Below, piece after piece: positions 5,794-6,369 of a stretch of DNA of 6,369 nucleotides. The position numbers and the translations under genes are program-made. Below the pieces are notes generated by a model. It ran no database searches, was not told the origin of the DNA, and saw nothing but the letters and a program-made list of their open reading frames with translations. The stretch comes from Chlorobiota bacterium (GTDB lineage: Bacteria > Bacteroidota > Ignavibacteria > Kapaibacteriales > NICIL-2): positions 1 to 6,369 of the forward strand of contig RFIK01000163.1 of assembly GCA_003695605.1 (NCBI GenBank). Direction: 5' to 3'. Every line of letters begins with the position of its first letter. Position 1 is the first letter of the stretch.

Positions 5794-6369
5794 CTATGGT
5801 AAGTCAAAGTAAGCAAGTGTGGTCTTCCATGCACCTTGGTAAAGGCCAGCAATGCTGTTTCGCGTTGCATCATATGCTACATCGAGGAGTTGCTGACCAT
5901 TGTACCGAGCCGGAAGTTGCCACTGACCCTTGAATGTACCAGCAGTACGGTCGTACTCCTGAAGGACGTAAAAGCCATGTTCCTGGTCATTCAAGGCGAA
6001 TCCAACTTCCTTAACTTTCCACAACACATAGACACTCGATGGTGTGAGCAATACCCTATTGACCTTTGCGCCTGCGGAATCGAGGAAGTACTGCACTTCC
6101 CGTGCTTTGGGAACTGCACTCCTCCGTTTAGCGCTCGTTGTATCGAGCATGGAAGCATTCCAATAATGGCGGAGTGGTATCCTACGGCCATCGCTCACTT
6201 CGATAGCATCCGAGAGCCATTGCACCCATGCACAAATGTCCGTCTGCTGGTCGCAGCTCATATGCCATGGATCATGGAATGCAAGACCAAGACCATACCG
6301 CTGCCCGATCTTTTCGTTCAACGCCCCAACAGTGCTGTCGAGGAATATACCTGTCTCAAGACTGAAAGC
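5794..6369 (-). CDS. C-terminal part of an unidentified protein, possibly propeller-like (5' end outside window)
   Basis: The last 191 residues of a protein whose frame is open to the window edge. No ATG is found near its 5' side: the first start-like codon is a TTG at 6321 with open coding sequence before it (AFSLETGIFLDSTVGA), so the gene is truncated by the window. Visible parts are an aromatic, Cys-containing segment (FHDPWHMSC, then a second Cys a few residues on), a basic stretch with KRR, and a C-terminal run of short strands such as SVYVLWKV, FYVLQEYDR, FKGQWQLPARY and TLAYFDL. Alternating strands with Trp and Asp-Arg turns suggest a beta-propeller, but the family is not recognised. 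It ends 27 bases before the secreted propeller gene, so the two probably share a transcript. No T9SS sorting domain is seen at its end. Confidence 0.75.
   Translation of the reverse strand, partial: AFSLETGIFLDSTVGALNEKIGQRYGLGLAFHDPWHMSCDQQTDICAWVQWLSDAIEVSDGRRIPLRHYWNASMLDTTSAKRRSAVPKAREVQYFLDSAGAKVNRVLLTPSSVYVLWKVKEVGFALNDQEHGFYVLQEYDRTAGTFKGQWQLPARYNGQQLLDVAYDATRNSIAGLYQGAWKTTLAYFDLP

Noticed and set aside
1..6369. A search for a new defence, mobile or CRISPR-type system
   Set aside because: No repeat array, transposase, recombinase, nuclease, toxin pair or reverse transcriptase motif is visible in any frame; the genes are metabolic or envelope-related.

Overview
Every protein-coding gene I can support lies on the minus strand, so the window reads right to left. 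It holds six genes plus the 3' part of a seventh, packed closely, with one longer non-coding gap of 171 bases (4144-4314). The window suggests a member of the Bacteroidota/Chlorobiota (FCB) group, perhaps Ignavibacteria or Kapabacteria-like. Three things point there: a secreted protein ending in a type IX secretion (T9SS, Por) sorting domain, almost no Shine-Dalgarno sequences, and -7 promoter elements of the TAnnTTTG type. The genus and species cannot be told from this stretch.

Right block (6369 to 4315): a 5'-truncated protein of unknown function with propeller-like strands is followed 27 bases later by a 483-residue secreted protein. That protein has a signal peptide, seven kelch-like repeats forming a predicted seven-bladed beta-propeller, and a C-terminal T9SS sorting domain. 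The two look like one transcription unit for exported or surface proteins.

Gap (4314 to 4144): it holds a short hairpin followed by a T run (possible weak terminator), a longer overlapping inverted repeat that cannot form at the same time, and a Bacteroidota-type -7 element just upstream of sucD.

Central block (4143 to 2179): sucD (succinyl-CoA synthetase alpha subunit, with an unusual lysine-rich C-terminal tail), ndk (nucleoside diphosphate kinase) and a Nudix hydrolase of ADP-ribose pyrophosphatase type. Spacing is 4 bases between sucD and ndk, and ndk and the Nudix gene overlap by one base in TGATG. Together they make and balance nucleoside triphosphates from the TCA cycle and clear nucleotide-sugar by-products. 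No sucC lies next to sucD.

Left block (2129 to 109): two exported proteins of unknown function, one with an ordinary signal peptide and one a lipoprotein, joined by another TGATG overlap. They look like diverged tandem paralogues, with resemblance to the DUF6263 type of envelope protein. A second -7 element may start this pair, or they may be read through from the Nudix gene. The last 108 bases hold a perfect TAnnTTTG element, probably the promoter of a gene that starts at about position 15 and leaves the window.

I found no RNA gene, insertion sequence, CRISPR array or defence system. The genes are mostly ordinary housekeeping and envelope genes. The points most worth checking are the SucD tail, the paralogous pair, and the overlapping hairpins before sucD.
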